Shown here piece after piece: positions 40,734 to 54,329 of a stretch of DNA of 64,000 nucleotides. The first letter of the stretch is position 1. Each line of letters starts with the position of its first letter. Origin of the DNA: Aquilaria yunnanensis (taxonomy: Eukaryota > Streptophyta > Magnoliopsida > Malvales > Thymelaeaceae); the NCBI GenBank assembly GCA_039654915.1, contig CM077599.1, positions 77,220,001 to 77,284,000 on the forward strand. Direction: 5' to 3'. Under the pieces are notes generated by a model that was not told where the DNA came from, ran no database searches, and saw only the letters and a list, made by a program, of their open reading frames with translations. Position numbers and translations under genes: made by a program.

Positions 40734-41130
40734 CTTTACATTATATTGACTTTTGTATTTTTTAATTAATTTCTTTTTAATTTATGTTTCATTAAATTAT
40801 CAATCCATTCAGCCTTTATCAATTTATTAAAAATAATTATAAAATTAGTAATTATAATATCTAGAATTAAAATGATTAAAAAAACCTAAACCCTAATTAG
40901 CGGCTAAAATTCAGTCGATAGCACTAACAGCTAAACATTTCGGTCGTTATAATTAGTGTGCAGTATCCAATGGGTAACTGACCAGCTTAGTTGCAAGTTT
41001 GAGACGTTCTTCACTAGCGATTACGATTTAGGCGACTAATGTGTGAACTAAATTTTAAGTCACCAAGGAGATGGATTTCCAATTACCCGTGGTCGGGTAC
41101 TAGTCACTTTCTTTCTTCGATCTCGTAGCA

Positions 41131-41912
41131 AATTTTCTTAGAAAAAAATTGTGATAAGTGGAAGATGTCTAATCTCAAATGCAAGAAAAATAATTGTACC
41201 CCCATCAATTGCCGTGGTCACATAGAATGAAATCTCAGTTAAGATCAGACTTGAATAATATTTCGCAACTATTTAAGTCGCTGAAAGTAGGATTTGCTGA
41301 GATACATCAACAAAAATCTTACTGAAGTCTAAATCTACCACATGGATGTGAAAAATTGAATTGGATCGACTCTCCTTTTCTAGAAGTCAATTAAAGATAA
41401 TTTTTATGATGTTTCTTTGTATCTTTTCCTAACCCAATGAAGAAGCCATTGACGGAGACCTCTAGAAGTAGCAGTATGTGTTCAGACCTGGCATCCGAGT
41501 GATTGATGAAAAATGGAAAACCAGAATTCAGACGTGACAGTAATGTCAATCGACAGTCGATACGCTCATATTCCCACCATGCGGTGAAAGAAAAAAAAAA
41601 AATTTATAACGCGTGGAATGCTCGATAAGGAGAATGGTTGATTTCAGTTAATTGAAGACAAAAATACTGAATTGGCCCTTGAACCACCATGAATCTGGCA
41701 GCGGCCCCTGCACCAATTCCACCGAGTCTTAAACAGCTCCTGAATTGAAGTTGACACCCAACCGACCCTTAAACTTCTAAAATCCTGTCCAACTAGCCCT
41801 AGAGAGCCACTAAAATAGTACTCATTTCGTCCCAAATTTTTTATCTTTAACATTTTAGTGTGCGTGTGTGTGTGCATGTGTATGTGTGCATGTGTGTGTG
41901 TACTCCTTTCAT
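41131..41912. other. Intergenic DNA
   Basis: No gene supported. A GT/GCAT-rich microsatellite lies at 41859-41901. Confidence 0.4.
41859..41901. repeat. (GT)n-type microsatellite with GCAT interruptions
   Basis: TGTGTGCGTGTG and TGTGCATGTGTATG units in a row, directly before the left end of the MULE-like element. Confidence 0.85.
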
Positions 41913-42757
41913 CCCAAAGTTCATGCCTTGTCCCTTAACTTTTTTTTTTTTTATCCTAAACGGGTACCTTATTTTAAAGTTGTCTTATTGAAGCCTTTTA
42001 TCTCATTTATTGTGTCCCAATTACGCAATTTTTGTTAATTTTATCGCATCCCAATTGGATACCAACCTTTGTCCCTTTTTGATCTATGGCTCTTCGCTTT
42101 CTTCTTCCTCATATTCTCTAGCGTCCCCTTGACTCCATTTTGAGGCCACTTGGTATGGGTCATACACAACCTAGAGATCTTCGATTGGACCTTCAATTCA
42201 ACTTAGACTCTCCACTCATCCTTGCTCATCGTACCCCAAAACCCCATATCTGGGGGGGGGGGGGGCAGTGGTAGCGTACCAATGTGACGGATTTGGGTAA
42301 GGTAGGGGTAACAATAGCAGCCGGCAATAATTTAGTGGCAATCAGGTGGGCTGCGCAAATCGAAAAACAAATGAAGAGAGGCCAAAATCCCTAGTTTTAA
42401 CTTTCTGTGTTTTGGACAAGAAATGAGCAGTTCATGGCTTTTTCTTTTGTTGGGTTTTTTTACTCTCTTTATTTTTGCTAACATTTCTCTTTTCTATTTA
42501 TAATTGGTCTTTTTTTTAAGTTTAAGGTCTAAACTTATTGATTGAAAAAATTTGAGGATTAAAATTATTTTATATTTATTTTAATATTAATTAATATCAT
42601 GTCAGCACTTTTCTTCCAATTTAACAGTGAAATTAACAGAAAAGACTCAATTAGAATATGCAATATGAGATAAGGGACCTTAATATGACAACCTTAAGCT
42701 AGGGCACTCGTTTAGAAAAAAAAAAATAAGTTAAGAGACCTGGCGTGGACTTTGCCC
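41913..42757. mobile_element. MULE-like element (CTTAACTT-TATCCTAAACGGG TIR family)
   Basis: The left end (CCCAAAGTTCATGCCTTGTCC) pairs with the right end read inversely (GGGCAAAGTCCACGCCAGG). Similarity continues inward through TCCTAAACGGGTACCTTA and TTGTCTTATTGAAG over 150 bp or more. The interior is GC-richer and includes a G13 run near 42252, with no recognised cargo. It shares TIR words with the element at 45273-46696. The flanks are only weakly duplicated. Confidence 0.6.
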
Positions 42758-43264
42758 ATAACTTTTATATATACATGGTAAATAATGATTTATAGTTTTT
42801 AAATATAATTTTTTTTAATTTTTTTTATAAATGGTAATATGAATAAATTTATGTTAAATTTAAATTTAAAAATTAAAATGGAACAAAAACCATGAGATGG
42901 AAGGACTAAGGAGCAGTACCTTAGCGCTTTCAACTCGATGCTTTGTGAAGCTTTTATTAAATTTTGATGTAGGGTGAATTGTTTATCCTAGATTACACTT
43001 TACACCTCTATTTCAAAAACTACTTACAAGTTTCTTAAAGTTTTAAAAAAACCTACACTTATCTCTCTACTGTCTCATTTAAAATTTTGAAAATTAAAAT
43101 TAATGGATTAATTACATTTTGAGACCCAAATTTTAATTCTCTTTTAAGTTTTATTCTTAACATGTAAATTGCTTCATTACTTGTTTCTTTTTTTTTTTTA
43201 ATGATATAATATATTTATATTTATTACTCCTTTTTTACTTACCCTGTTTTTTTTCTTATATTTT

Positions 43265-44239
43265 AAGGGCTGTTCATTTCCCATTAATCTTATTAATGAG
43301 TCAATGATTATGGGCCAGTCAAAAGGGAAATGTGGTAGGGGAACCAAAAAGGGGAAAGAGTTGAGAGAAATTACGATAGAATGCCACCAGTTATTAAAGA
43401 AGTAAAAACAATCTTCCCCCGTCTGGCTTGGTCCTCTGCTCCTTGGTTTTGCGTCCATGGCTTCCGCCAACGCCTGTTCGGATCACTACCCATCCCGCTT
43501 TCCCCATTCCTACCTTTGTCATCGACCTCCGGCCTCAAAGCCTTACTTAACGCCAAATCCATTGTTGTGGAACCCATCCAGGCCGTCATCTGTCCCTATC
43601 TCCCACTCGGCTCTCTTTTGATCCCTTCGTCTATCATCGTTGATCTCTACCCAGTGACCTCTATGGCCACCCACATAATAAGTCAATGTCGTCCATCAAG
43701 TCGGCAAACTTGCATTATAAAATCCTAGACAGGATGGTTATGTGGAGGGCTAGATTAATATCACCAAAATCGGCAAATTGATCATCAATACTTTGACTCG
43801 ATCCATGCATGGCGGACCGTTAAACATCACTACAACATCATCTCGGAAGAAGTTTTGATTGATCTTCGAGTTTGGTGGTTTTCTTTTTGACCTGCTAACA
43901 AAGATCTCCTCTCAGACCCGTCCTTCTCCTAACTTTCAACATGTTTCAACCACCAAATCTAAGGCTGTTAGTCGGCAGCCGGAGCTAGAAAATTAATGCT
44001 TGGTTGGGTGGCAGGTGGAGGGCATGGCGAGTGTAGGGGTGGCATAAGAGGTCAGAAGTCTCCAACAGGCTCAAAAGAGGAAAGCAACAATTGGGTGGCA
44101 GAGGATTGTAAATAATAGAAGTATATGGGTGATTTTACAAACTGAGGTGACGGGTTGTTTTGACCTGCACCATAACCCGACCCGCCTGTGAATAATGAGA
44201 TCTTTTTAATGCGTATTAATTGGAAATGAACTACCCCTT
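43265..44239. mobile_element. hAT-like insertion with AAGGGGTAGTTCATTTCC ends
   Basis: The ends AAGGGCTGTTCATTTCCC and (inverse) AAGGGGTAGTTCATTTCC are inverted repeats continuing into ATTAAT. The interior is GC-rich (about 43400-44150), unlike the AT-rich host unit, with an unidentified 115-codon plus-strand frame at 43381-43728, possibly captured DNA. Comparison with the related unit near 48120 shows an uninterrupted sequence at this position. A target duplication is not clear. Confidence 0.55.
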
Positions 44240-45272
44240 AGTTTTTATTTACTTTTCATTATTTGTATGTGCTTTCTTTTATATTTTTTTTTTCTAATCA
44301 TCTCTAATTAATAATGTCATTTTATTTTTTTAAAATTGGATGTTACTTCCTATCCCCTTCACTTTCTTCAAAACTTGTAATAGTAACTATCAAAGAAAAA
44401 TTCAAAGAAATGATAAGGCTCATTTTATAATAATATGGAAACTTTAAATTTTTTTGTTTTTCAAGTTAATGGAACATTTTGTCATTTTAATGTAATCTTA
44501 GGTTTTTCATATTTATTGATTGATTAATTATTTTTAAGAAGCTCTCATTTAGAAAAATATTTCTTTATTTCTTTAACTATAAAAGGTGCCTTACCTTGGA
44601 GTAATAGTGATGGCTAGAAAATGGTCCAGGTTTTAAAGGTTTTTTAGATATATATAATGCTGATTATGTTGCAAAAAATACGACCATGTGGTTCTTAGTT
44701 CAAGTGCACAATTAGCAAATGTGCTAGGTTGTAAAAATCTTTTATTTCATGTATTATTGATTTTTAAGAATCACTTTAGACAAATTAAACTAACATTTCT
44801 CATATTTTGTTGTTCACTTCTTTATTTTTTACAAGTCTTTCTCATATATAAAATAATTATTAATATGTGTTTTATAATTTTTTTATTTCTCTACAATCTT
44901 GGGTATTTAAACTAGTTGGTAAATAATTAATAAGCATTTTGTTGAACAATACCTTCTTAAAAATAATTAATTAAGGAATAAGTATATAATACTAAAATTA
45001 CAACAAAATGACCAATTATGTATTAATTTAAATGAAAGTGATTTTGAATTTTTTATATTATTGTAAATATAATCCTTATCATTTCCTCAATTTTAGATTA
45101 AATAGTTATCATAATAATTTTGTAAAAAATGAGGAGGATACTTGTAAAGCCTCTAAATATAAATAAATAAATAAATACAATCAATTTCTGAAATAAAAAT
45201 TTTATCTTTAATTAGATATATTTTAAAAATTAAAAACATAAAGATAAAAAAATGTACAAATAATGGAAAAAG

Positions 45273-46696
45273 GGGTAAATTCCCTTGGGAGTCCCTTAGC
45301 TTATTTTTATATCCTAAACAAGTACTTTATCTTAATATTGTTTTATTGAAACATCCTATCTTATTTTCGAATCTCAATTGTACTATTTCCGTTGATTTCA
45401 CCATTAAATTGAATAGAAATTACTGAGGTGTCATTAATTAATATTAAAAAAATGTAAAACAATAATTTTCATCTACAAAATTTTACAATTAATTATTCTA
45501 AACCATGGAATTCTAAAACTAATGTTTGCATCCCTAATCTCTAATCTTCCTCCCTTCTAGAAGAAACAAAAACACTGATCGACACGATCCACTCTGTCTT
45601 CCTTGCACACCTCCTACGCTGAAGGAAGAAAGGGATGAAAAGGATGAATCGATGGAATGAATCGAGGAAGGATGGGATGATCGAGGAAGAAAAAGATGAA
45701 TTGAGGAAGAAATGGCCGGAGAAGTCCCCATCGAGTTCAGCGGTCTGGATGCAGCGGGAGAAGAGACGAGGCAAGCGACGCGAATATTGAGAGCGGGTGA
45801 TACAGAGGCACTGCAAACAGGAGATGACGAAATCGATGGCAGCAACCGATGCCAGATCCAATTGCGAATGACAATAAAGCACGCTTCGAAGAGCAAATGA
45901 CAAAATCAATGGCAGCACAAGATGCCAGATCCGGCGAAATCGATGGCAGGTACCGACGACGTCTCCCAGCATTAACAAAATCGACTGCTCCATCGGGTCT
46001 CAGCTGCTCCATTGGGTCTCAGCTTGCTCCACTTTTTCATTGGCTGTGTTCATTGGTCTCATGAGGGAAAAATTTCAAGTTTCCTGAAGTAAAAGATTTC
46101 TTGAGGAAGTTTGAGTTTGTTCTTGATTTTTTTTGTGGTTGGCAAGAGAAATCAAAAGTTTGAGGGTAATTTCCACACCAGGTGTGTTTGATTTCCGGTT
46201 GGATTTGTGTGTTGAAAGTCTCTGCAAAGTAGCACACCATCTGTTTGATGGAATTCCTAAACTAAGTGCTGCATCATGAAACATAATATCGCAGACTTTC
46301 TTCCAATTTTGAAAGAGATTTCACGGCTTCACTTAGTCTTTAGGTTTTGGTGGTTCACTGAGGAAGAAAAGGATGAATAGATGGTGGGCTCTGGTTCGAT
46401 TGAATGAGGGAAAGAGATGCAGGAGAAAGATAGTGAGGGACTCAATTAATTGAAAAGCTCTTAGGCTTAGAGTTATAGATTGGAAAAGTTTAAGGACTGA
46501 AATTGCAATTTTATATATATTTTAATGTTAATTAATGTCACATCAATAATTTTCATTTAATTTAATACTGAAATTGACAGAAAGAACTCAATTGAAATAT
46601 GACAAATGAGATAGGATATTTCAATAGCACAACCTTAAGGTATGAAACTCGTTTAGGATATGAAAATAAGCTAAAAGACACTTGAAGAAATTTACT
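45273..46696. mobile_element. Second MULE-like element of the 41.9-kb TIR family
   Basis: The ends are GGGTAAATTCCCTTGGG and, inversely, AGTAAATTTCTTCAAGTG, then TTAGCTTATTTTTATATCCT in both arms, with TIRs over 150 bp. It interrupts the right arm of the fold-back unit. The interior (about 45530-46400) is GC-rich. Near 46190-46270 the plus strand reads LCKVAHHLFDGIPKLSAAS, faintly like a pentatricopeptide (PPR) repeat, so host sequence may be captured. Nothing else is identifiable. Confidence 0.6.
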
Positions 46697-47062
46697 AGAA
46701 GAATAAATAAAAATATAATCATAATAAAAAAATAATTGGGTGATGGTAAGTTGAAATGAACTGTATACGTAAAAATGTATTATATCATATTATTTGAAAA
46801 AGAAAATTAATAAAATAATTTATATGTTAAGGAGAAAACTTAAACAAAGACTAGAGTTAGGGTATCAAAGTGTAATTAATCCATTAGTTTTAACATTCTA
46901 AAGAGACCATATGGGCTTAGTGTAGGTTTCTTAAAACCTAAAGGGGGGCTTTTAGAGGTTTATGAAATAGAAGGGATAAGGTGTAAATTAGGGTAAATAT
47001 CAGGGGGTAAATTGTAATTCTCTCTTTAAAGTAATAGCTTAATTAATAATTATAAAGCGAAA

Positions 47063-47742
47063 ATTACAAATCCTTATATGGTCCGGTCGAACCTACATTT
47101 TGCTTATTCTATTTTCAAAAATCTATACGATACCCTATACTTCCTTTGTAGTGTCCGCTAATAACTTTTGAAATCTTAATTTAAATTATATGATAACTAT
47201 GTTTATGTAATTTTAAAATTTTTATATTTTTTCACAGGTAACTAACCTTTAAAAAATAATGATATGCATTTATAAGGAGAAAAATGCATTTACAGTGAGG
47301 AAAAACTGATAATTTAAAATGTTTATTAACTATAAAAATTATTGGACAGATCAAAATTACTGGGAGATGATTATAGTATAGTTTAAATTACAGTTTCAGA
47401 AGTCAGTGTCCGTTACTAACTTCTGAAATCTTAATTACTACATGGAAACTATGTTCATGTAATTTTAAAATTTTTATATTTTTTTCACAGGTAATTTACC
47501 TTTAAAAAATACTGATATACATTTACAGTGAGGAAAAACTAATAATTCAAAATTTTTATTAACTATAAAAATTATTAGACAGATCAAAATTACTGGAAGA
47601 TGACTATAGTATAGTTTAAATTACAATTTTAGAAGTTTCTATCAAATAGTTTAAAAGAAATAGGGTAAAAGTGTAGATTTTCAAAAATAGAAGAACAAAG
47701 TATAGATTCAGACAAATCCAGGGAGTAATTGCAAGTTTCCCA
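47063..47742. mobile_element. MITE with an internal duplication
   Basis: The ends are inverse copies (ACCTACATTTTGCTTATTC against ATCTATACTTTGTTCTTC, then TATTTTTGAAAATC). The interior contains the segment from AACTTCTGAAATCTTAATT through CAAAATTACTGG twice (about 47163-47390 and 47415-47635). It is related to the MITEs at 5113 and 29349. Confidence 0.6.
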
Positions 47743-47860
47743 AATTACTATAAAACAGTGGTGTTTCTGTTCCTTACTCCAAAAGTGCACAATCCCCTCT
47801 CACTAATGGCATAATTTTGAAAATTTAACGGCTGTTTAGGAGCTGAGTTTTATTTATGAA

Positions 47861-50800
47861 AAATTACAATTTATCCCCTAACATTTATCCGAATTTACAT
47901 TTTACCCATTTAATTTTGGAAATCTCTTAAACGCCCCTAAAGGTTTTATGAAACTTATACTTACCCCTGACAATCTCTTTGTAATATTAAAATCAATGGA
48001 TTAATTACACCTTTGAGACCCCAACTTTCGTTCTTATTTAAGTTTTCTCTTTAATATATAAATTATTACACTACTTGTTTTTTCAAATAATATTATAATA
48101 TAATCTTTCCAACTTACCATCTCCCAAGTATTTTTTTCTTATAATTATTTTTTATTTATTTTTCATTGCCCATACATTTTTTATCTTTATATTTTAAATT
48201 TTTAAAATATGACTAATTAAGGGTATCATTTTTATTTAAAAATTGGCTGTATTTATTTATTTATTTGTATTTAGAAGCTTTACAAGTGCCCTCATTTTTT
48301 TTCAAAAATTATTCTAATAACTATTAAATAAAAATTGAAGAAATGATAAGACTTATATTTATAATAATATGAAAACTTCAAAATTGCTTTCATTTCAATT
48401 AGTACATAATTGGTTATTTTGTTGTAATTTTAGTGTTATATAATTATTCATTAATTAATTGTTCTATAAGAAGATCCTGTTCAACAAAATTTTTATTAAT
48501 TATTTAGCAATTTCTCAAGTGCTTAGATGATTTCCAGTTATGCTTCTTAGACTTCATTTTCAATGTGAGTAAAATTAAGATCGTTAAGAGATTACTATCT
48601 TTTGAGTTTTAATTCACAAACCCTTCACATATATATTTTGTTGAAAAGTATTTTTTTTATTACCATGCTCACTCAAGAGATTATACTGTTCAATGAACAA
48701 CACTAGGCTTTGTTGTATTCCATCTTATACAGCCATCACCAGTGCTCTAAGGGCTAGTGCCTTTTTAAGGTAAGGAAATCAAGGAAGATTTTTTTTTTAA
48801 ATGAGGGCTCTTAAAAAATAATTAATCAATTAATAAATATATAAAATTAAAATTACATTAAAATGGCCAAATGTTCCCTTAACATGAACAAAGTGAATTT
48901 TAAAGTTTTCATATTATTATAAAATGAGTCTTATCATTTCTTTGATTTTTACTTTAGTAATTGCGATTACAAGTTTTAGAAAATAGTGAAGTTAATAGAA
49001 AGTAACAACCAATTTTAAAAAGCTAAAAGGATATTATTAATTAGAGGTGATTAAAAATTAAAAATATAAAATAAAGTACCTATAAACAATGAAAAGTAAA
49101 TAAAAATTGCATTATAATAAAAAACTAGGTTAAATAAAAAGGAACAACACAAGTAAATATATTATGCGATTTGAAAAAAAAAAAGTAATGAAGCAATTTA
49201 TATGCTAAGGAAAAATTTTAAATGAGAACTAAAAGTTAGGATTTCAAAGTGTAATTAATCCATTGATTTTAAATTCTAAAGGAGACAATAGAAATAAATA
49301 TAAGTTTCTTAAAACCTCAAGATGCTTTCAATAGGTTTCTGAAATAGGTGCAGCACTGTGTAATTTAAGGTATATGTTAAGGTTTCACCCTTTATTTATT
49401 TATAAGCCAAAAGGTTATATTGGTAATAATCCTAGAGCCAACTAAGCAATTAAGTAAATTGAACATAGCTTTCAGTTGTCATTGGTCAGGCAACGTCTAG
49501 GTTGTGGAAATTGTTGGTCGAGCATTACACTTTGCCTTTTCTATTTCAAAAATCTTCTTAAAGCCCCTAAAGGTTTTAAGAAACCCAAACTTACTCTATT
49601 ATAGTCTCTCTTGATTATTAAAATCAATGGATTAATAACATCTTTGAGACCCCAACTTTAGTTCTTATTTAAGTTTTTTCCTCAATATATAAATTATTTC
49701 ACTAGTTGTCTTTTTCAAATAATATAATATAATCTTTCAACTTACTGTCTCTCAATTATTTTTTTCACTTATTATTATGTTTTTGTTTATTTTTCATTGT
49801 TTGTACATTTTTTATCTTTATATTTTCAATTTTTAAAATATCTCTAATTAACGGTTCCATTTTTATTTAAAAAATTTATTGTATTTATTTATTTATTTGT
49901 CTTTAGATGCTTTACAAGTGCCTTTTTTTTCAAAACTTACTATGATAACTATTACATAAAAATTTGAAGAAATGATAAGGCTTATATTTACAATAATATC
50001 AAAACTTCAAAATTGCTTTCATTTCAATTAGTACATATATAGTTGGTCATTTTGTTGTAATTTTAGTATTATATACTTATTGGTTAATTAATTGTTCTAT
50101 AAGAAGGTCCTGGCTAACAAAATGTTTATTAATTATTTACTAATTTCTCAGGCATTCAGATGATTTCTAGTCATATTTCTTTGACTTCATTTTTAATGTA
50201 AGTAAAATTGAGATCGCTAAGATATTACTATATTTTGAGTTTTGATTCACCAACCCTCCAAATTTATATTCCTTTGGAATATTTTTTTTTATCATTATCC
50301 TTACTCAAGGGATGATACTATTCAATGAACACCACTACTCTTTGTTGTATTTCATCTTCTAGCCATCACTAATGCTCCAAGGGCTAGTGCCTTTTTTAGT
50401 TAAGGAAATAAAAGAACAATTTTTTAAATGAGAGTTAAAAAATAATTAATCAATCAATAAATATATAAAACTTAAATTACATTAAAATGAGCATATATTC
50501 CATTTACTTGAACAAAGTGAATTTTAAAGTTTCCATATTATTATAAAACAGGCCTTATCTTTTCTTTGATTTATGCTTTAATAATTTCCATTACAGATTT
50601 TGTAAAAAAGTGAGGGGAATAGAAAGTAATAGCCAATTAAAAAAAAACCAAAATGAAATTATTAATTATAGGTGATTAAAAATTAAAAATATAAAATTGG
50701 GTACATATAAACAATGAAAAGTAAATAAAATTGGAATCATAAAAAAAAAATAGGTTAATAAAAATGGAATCATAAGAAAAAAATAGGTTAAGAAAAAAAA

Positions 50801-51957
50801 GAACAATACATATAAATATATTATGTCATTTGAAAAAAAAAAACAAGTAATGAAGCAATTTATATGTTGAGGAGAAAATTTAAATGAGAACTAAAAGTTA
50901 GGGTTTTAAAATTTAATTAATCCATTGATTTTAAATTCCAAAAGAGACAATAGAGAATAAATGTTGGTTTTTTAAAACCTCAGGAGGCTTTGGAGAGGTT
51001 TCTAAAATAGGAGGGGCAAAGTGTAATTTAAGGTAAATGTCAAGGGGCAAAATGTAGTTTACCCTTTATTTATTTATGAGACATAAGGTTATATTGGTAA
51101 TAATCTTGTAGCCAATTGAGCATTTAAGTAAATTGAACGTAGCTTTCAGTCGTCATCCGTTAGGCAAAGTCTAGGCCGTGGAAATTGTTGGTCGACCATT
51201 ATACTTTACCCCTTTTATTTCAAAAATCTCTTAAAAGCCCCTAAAAATTTAGGAAACCTACACTTTACCCCTACAATCTTTTTTGAATATTAAAATCAAA
51301 GGATTAATTACACCTTTGAGACCCTAACTTTAGTTCTCATTTAAGTTTTTTTCCCTAATATATAAATGAGTTCACTACTTGTCTTTTTCAAATAATATAC
51401 TATATTCTTTCAAATTACCATTGACCAATTATTATTTCTCTTATGATTATGTTTTTATTTATTTTTCATTATTAGTACTTTTTTATCTTTATATTTTCAA
51501 TTTTTAAAATATCACTAATTAAGGGTATCATTTTTATTTTAAAATTTGGTTATTTTTATGTATGTATTTATTTATTTGTATTTGAAAGCTTTACAAGTGC
51601 CCTTATTTTTTCAAATCTCATTATGATAATTATTAAATCAAAAATTGAATAAATAATAAGACTTATATTAACAATAATTTGAAAACTTCAAAATCGCATT
51701 CATTTCAATTAGTACATAATTGGTCATTTTGTTGTAATTTTAGTGTTGTATACTTATTCATTGATTAATTGTTCTATAAGAAAGTCTTTCTCAACAAAAT
51801 GCTTATTAATTATTTACCAATTTCTTAGGTGCTCAGATGATTTCTAGTCATACCTGTTTGACGTCATTTTCAATGTGAGTGAAATTGAGATCGCTAGGAG
51901 ATTACTATCTTTTGAGTTTTAGTTCACCAACCATTCATAATTATATTTGTTGCAAAA
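47861..51957. repeat. Tandem array of palindromic fold-back units, period about 1.67 kb
   Basis: Unit 1 about 47861-49390, unit 2 about 49522-51063, unit 3 about 51197 to about 51957 (only its left arm). Each unit is a large inverted repeat: the left-arm words GGATTAATTACACCTTTGAGA and TTAGAAGCTTTACAAGTGCC return inverted in the right arm. The spacers between units, such as AAGGTTATATTGGTAATAAT at 49411 and 51085, are also duplicated, so the whole 1674-bp block was copied in tandem. There is no coding capacity; the AT content is extreme. Confidence 0.75.
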
Positions 51958-54329
51958 TTGTAAATGCATAATTTGTCAAGTTTTAATATAGTGATAAATA
52001 TCAGAGTATTGTCTCCATAGGGATTGAGTGAACAAGAAAAACTTAGTTAGGATGTGAAAAAATTAATTAAACTAAGAATTGGAAGTTGAATTGAATTGAT
52101 GAATGAAAATTAGTTGTAAATAAAAGTAAACAAAATAATAATTAAATTTAATTAAATCTAAACTATTATTTGAACTAGACTAAATTCAAACTAACTGATA
52201 ACTCAAAGAACTAATAAAAATCAATGACATAAAGTACTCTCCTAGGGGTAGATCATTTTGTCTAGTTTTAATGCTATTTAATTTTTATCTTCTTTCCACC
52301 ATCCTATCTCGTAGATGAATTTACTAGTGTCTAATTTCATATCTCAAGGATGAATTAGCCTATCCTATTTAATTTTAGTGGTAATCTCTTACTCTTCATA
52401 AAACTAGAGGATTTATGCTTAATTTTTGTCTATTCAGCCTCCTCAATGCTTGGGTGTTTCGATCCTCAAGTTGATCTAACCAATTTTCTTTCAATCTTTT
52501 AACACAAGTTTCTTCTTTTGAAGACGAACTCATATCAAGAAATAAACCCCTGGTCATAGAGTTTTAGTTAAGAAAAAGAGAAAATTAACAAGAAACAGAT
52601 AGCAATAAAAAATAAAAATCAAAAGAGAAAATTAACAAGAAATAGATGGCAAACGAAAATAAAAATCAAACATGTATTAAAACATCAACAAGATTCTCAT
52701 GTCCCCTACAAGAGTAAAGGGATTTAGCTACTAAATATCATGAAATAACCTATCAAAATAATCATCCAACCAAGTGAGATTAAGAAAAAATTAAAGAAAA
52801 GAAGGATAAATAGAAAATTCTCCACTGAGAAAAATTGTTCTTTAAGTGCCAGGTTGAATCTCTTCAATCCATTGAAATCTTCTTTTTCCCTTGCCATTTT
52901 GATCTCCAAAAATTGTTATTCCAAAAATTGTTATTTTGCTTCTCAACTGCTTTGTCGCACAAAAACCCTCACCCTTTTATATACATGTTTCTTGTTTCAA
53001 ATAGGGAATTAAGCGTACATTATGACACCAATTTAGCGTTACTATTGATGAGTTTGATGTCATAGTGATCCGTCTTTAGTGACATTACGTACTCCATCCT
53101 TTGCTTATGCCAAACCGGCATCATTGTTGAGGAGCCCATGCATTATAATGCCAAGTTGGCTTTAATGCTTTCATTCTTTGTAACTTTCGTTCCTTTTCTA
53201 CCAATCCACCAACAAACACTAACCTACAAAATAAACATAAATCACTATAAAAATATCCTAACAAAGTAACCAAAACTAATCACAACAATCCAAAAATCTA
53301 CTCATTAAATGAACAATATCAAACACCTCTAAACTTAAACCTTTGTTTGTCCTTGAAAAAAAACAACAAAACAATGATACCTAAGATTCCACATACACAC
53401 AAAAACTACTTGCACACACCAATTCTAAAACTTGAAACCTCTAATATCAACACTTAGTCAAGCTATCAAAGTCCAACTGCTCTCAAGTCAAGCTTCTTAG
53501 CTTAGTCATCACCTTATCTTACCAAGATGCCTTTATGTGAATGTGTGCTCTTTAAAAATGAATTCACCATTATAAATACTTTCATGAAATAAGTTTGTTA
53601 GCATACACCTTCAATCTTCACCAACTCGAGATATTTCACTTTTCTCATTGCTCTTTGCTTAGTTGATGTACTTTATTCAAATAAGATAGCCAATTCATTA
53701 AAATACCATTTTTTTTAAAGCTTTTTCCCTCTCTTATGCCATCCTTGAGCAAGTGTAACAACATGGGCTTTGTCTAGATACCCAAGCTTACTAATCCAAC
53801 ACAAATCAAAGGTGCTTTGCATACTCATAATTCAAGCACCGTTTCACACAAAGATCAACTCTTGCCTTAGAAGAAGACCATGGGTTACTAAGCATTAGAA
53901 TCTTTGGAGTTACAATGATTAGATAACTTATTCTTTATTTATTTTCTAGCCATAAAATATCGACCAAGTAGATATTTTGAGTTGACGAGAGATTTCCAGC
54001 AATTATTAACCTACTTGCTCAATCAAGTATTCATAATAGTAATTTTTTTTATGTTAAAATAATGAAGGTATCAAAGCAACATAAAGTTCCAATCTAACCA
54101 ATAACATTTAAACTTGAGGAATATCCAGAACATCAATAACTTAACTAAGTTGTCTCATCATTTTTTATCATCAATACCAAATTTATTAGAAATTGGCATA
54201 TGCACTTTAACAAAGAGACTCATTGAAATAAAAAAGTAGAATAAAATAAAATAAACTAAAAAAAATAAATGATAATAACTTGAAAGAAACTACTCTACGT
54301 AACCCCAATACTTTCGCCCAAACTCAAAT
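51958..54329 (-). other. Possible non-coding arm of a gypsy retrotransposon
   Basis: A gene-free stretch with the phrase GTATTGTCTCCATAGGGATT (about 52010), long lists of short AT-rich words and the CTTAAACCTTTGTTTGTCC motif (53334). Such blocks are familiar from non-coding parts of large Ty3/gypsy elements. It lies on the 3' side of the minus-strand gag-protease relic. No reverse transcriptase or LTR was recognised. Confidence 0.35.

Larger units (their letters stand above)
42968..47025. mobile_element. Long fold-back unit with two nested insertions
   Basis: The left arm (ATTACACTTTACACCTCTATT, GGATTAATTAC, then TTACAAGTG-type words) reads inversely in the right arm (AAAGTGTAATTAATCC, GGGGTAAATTGTAATTC). 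It is a copy of the same 1.5-kb palindromic element seen three times in 47861-51957, here expanded by the insertions at 43265-44239 and 45273-46696, whose empty sites can be read in the other copies. Confidence 0.6.

Noticed and set aside
45534..46012. Overlapping open frames of 91-150 codons on the minus strand
   Set aside because: They share one GC-rich interior of a MULE-like element in several frames at once, with no recognised family.
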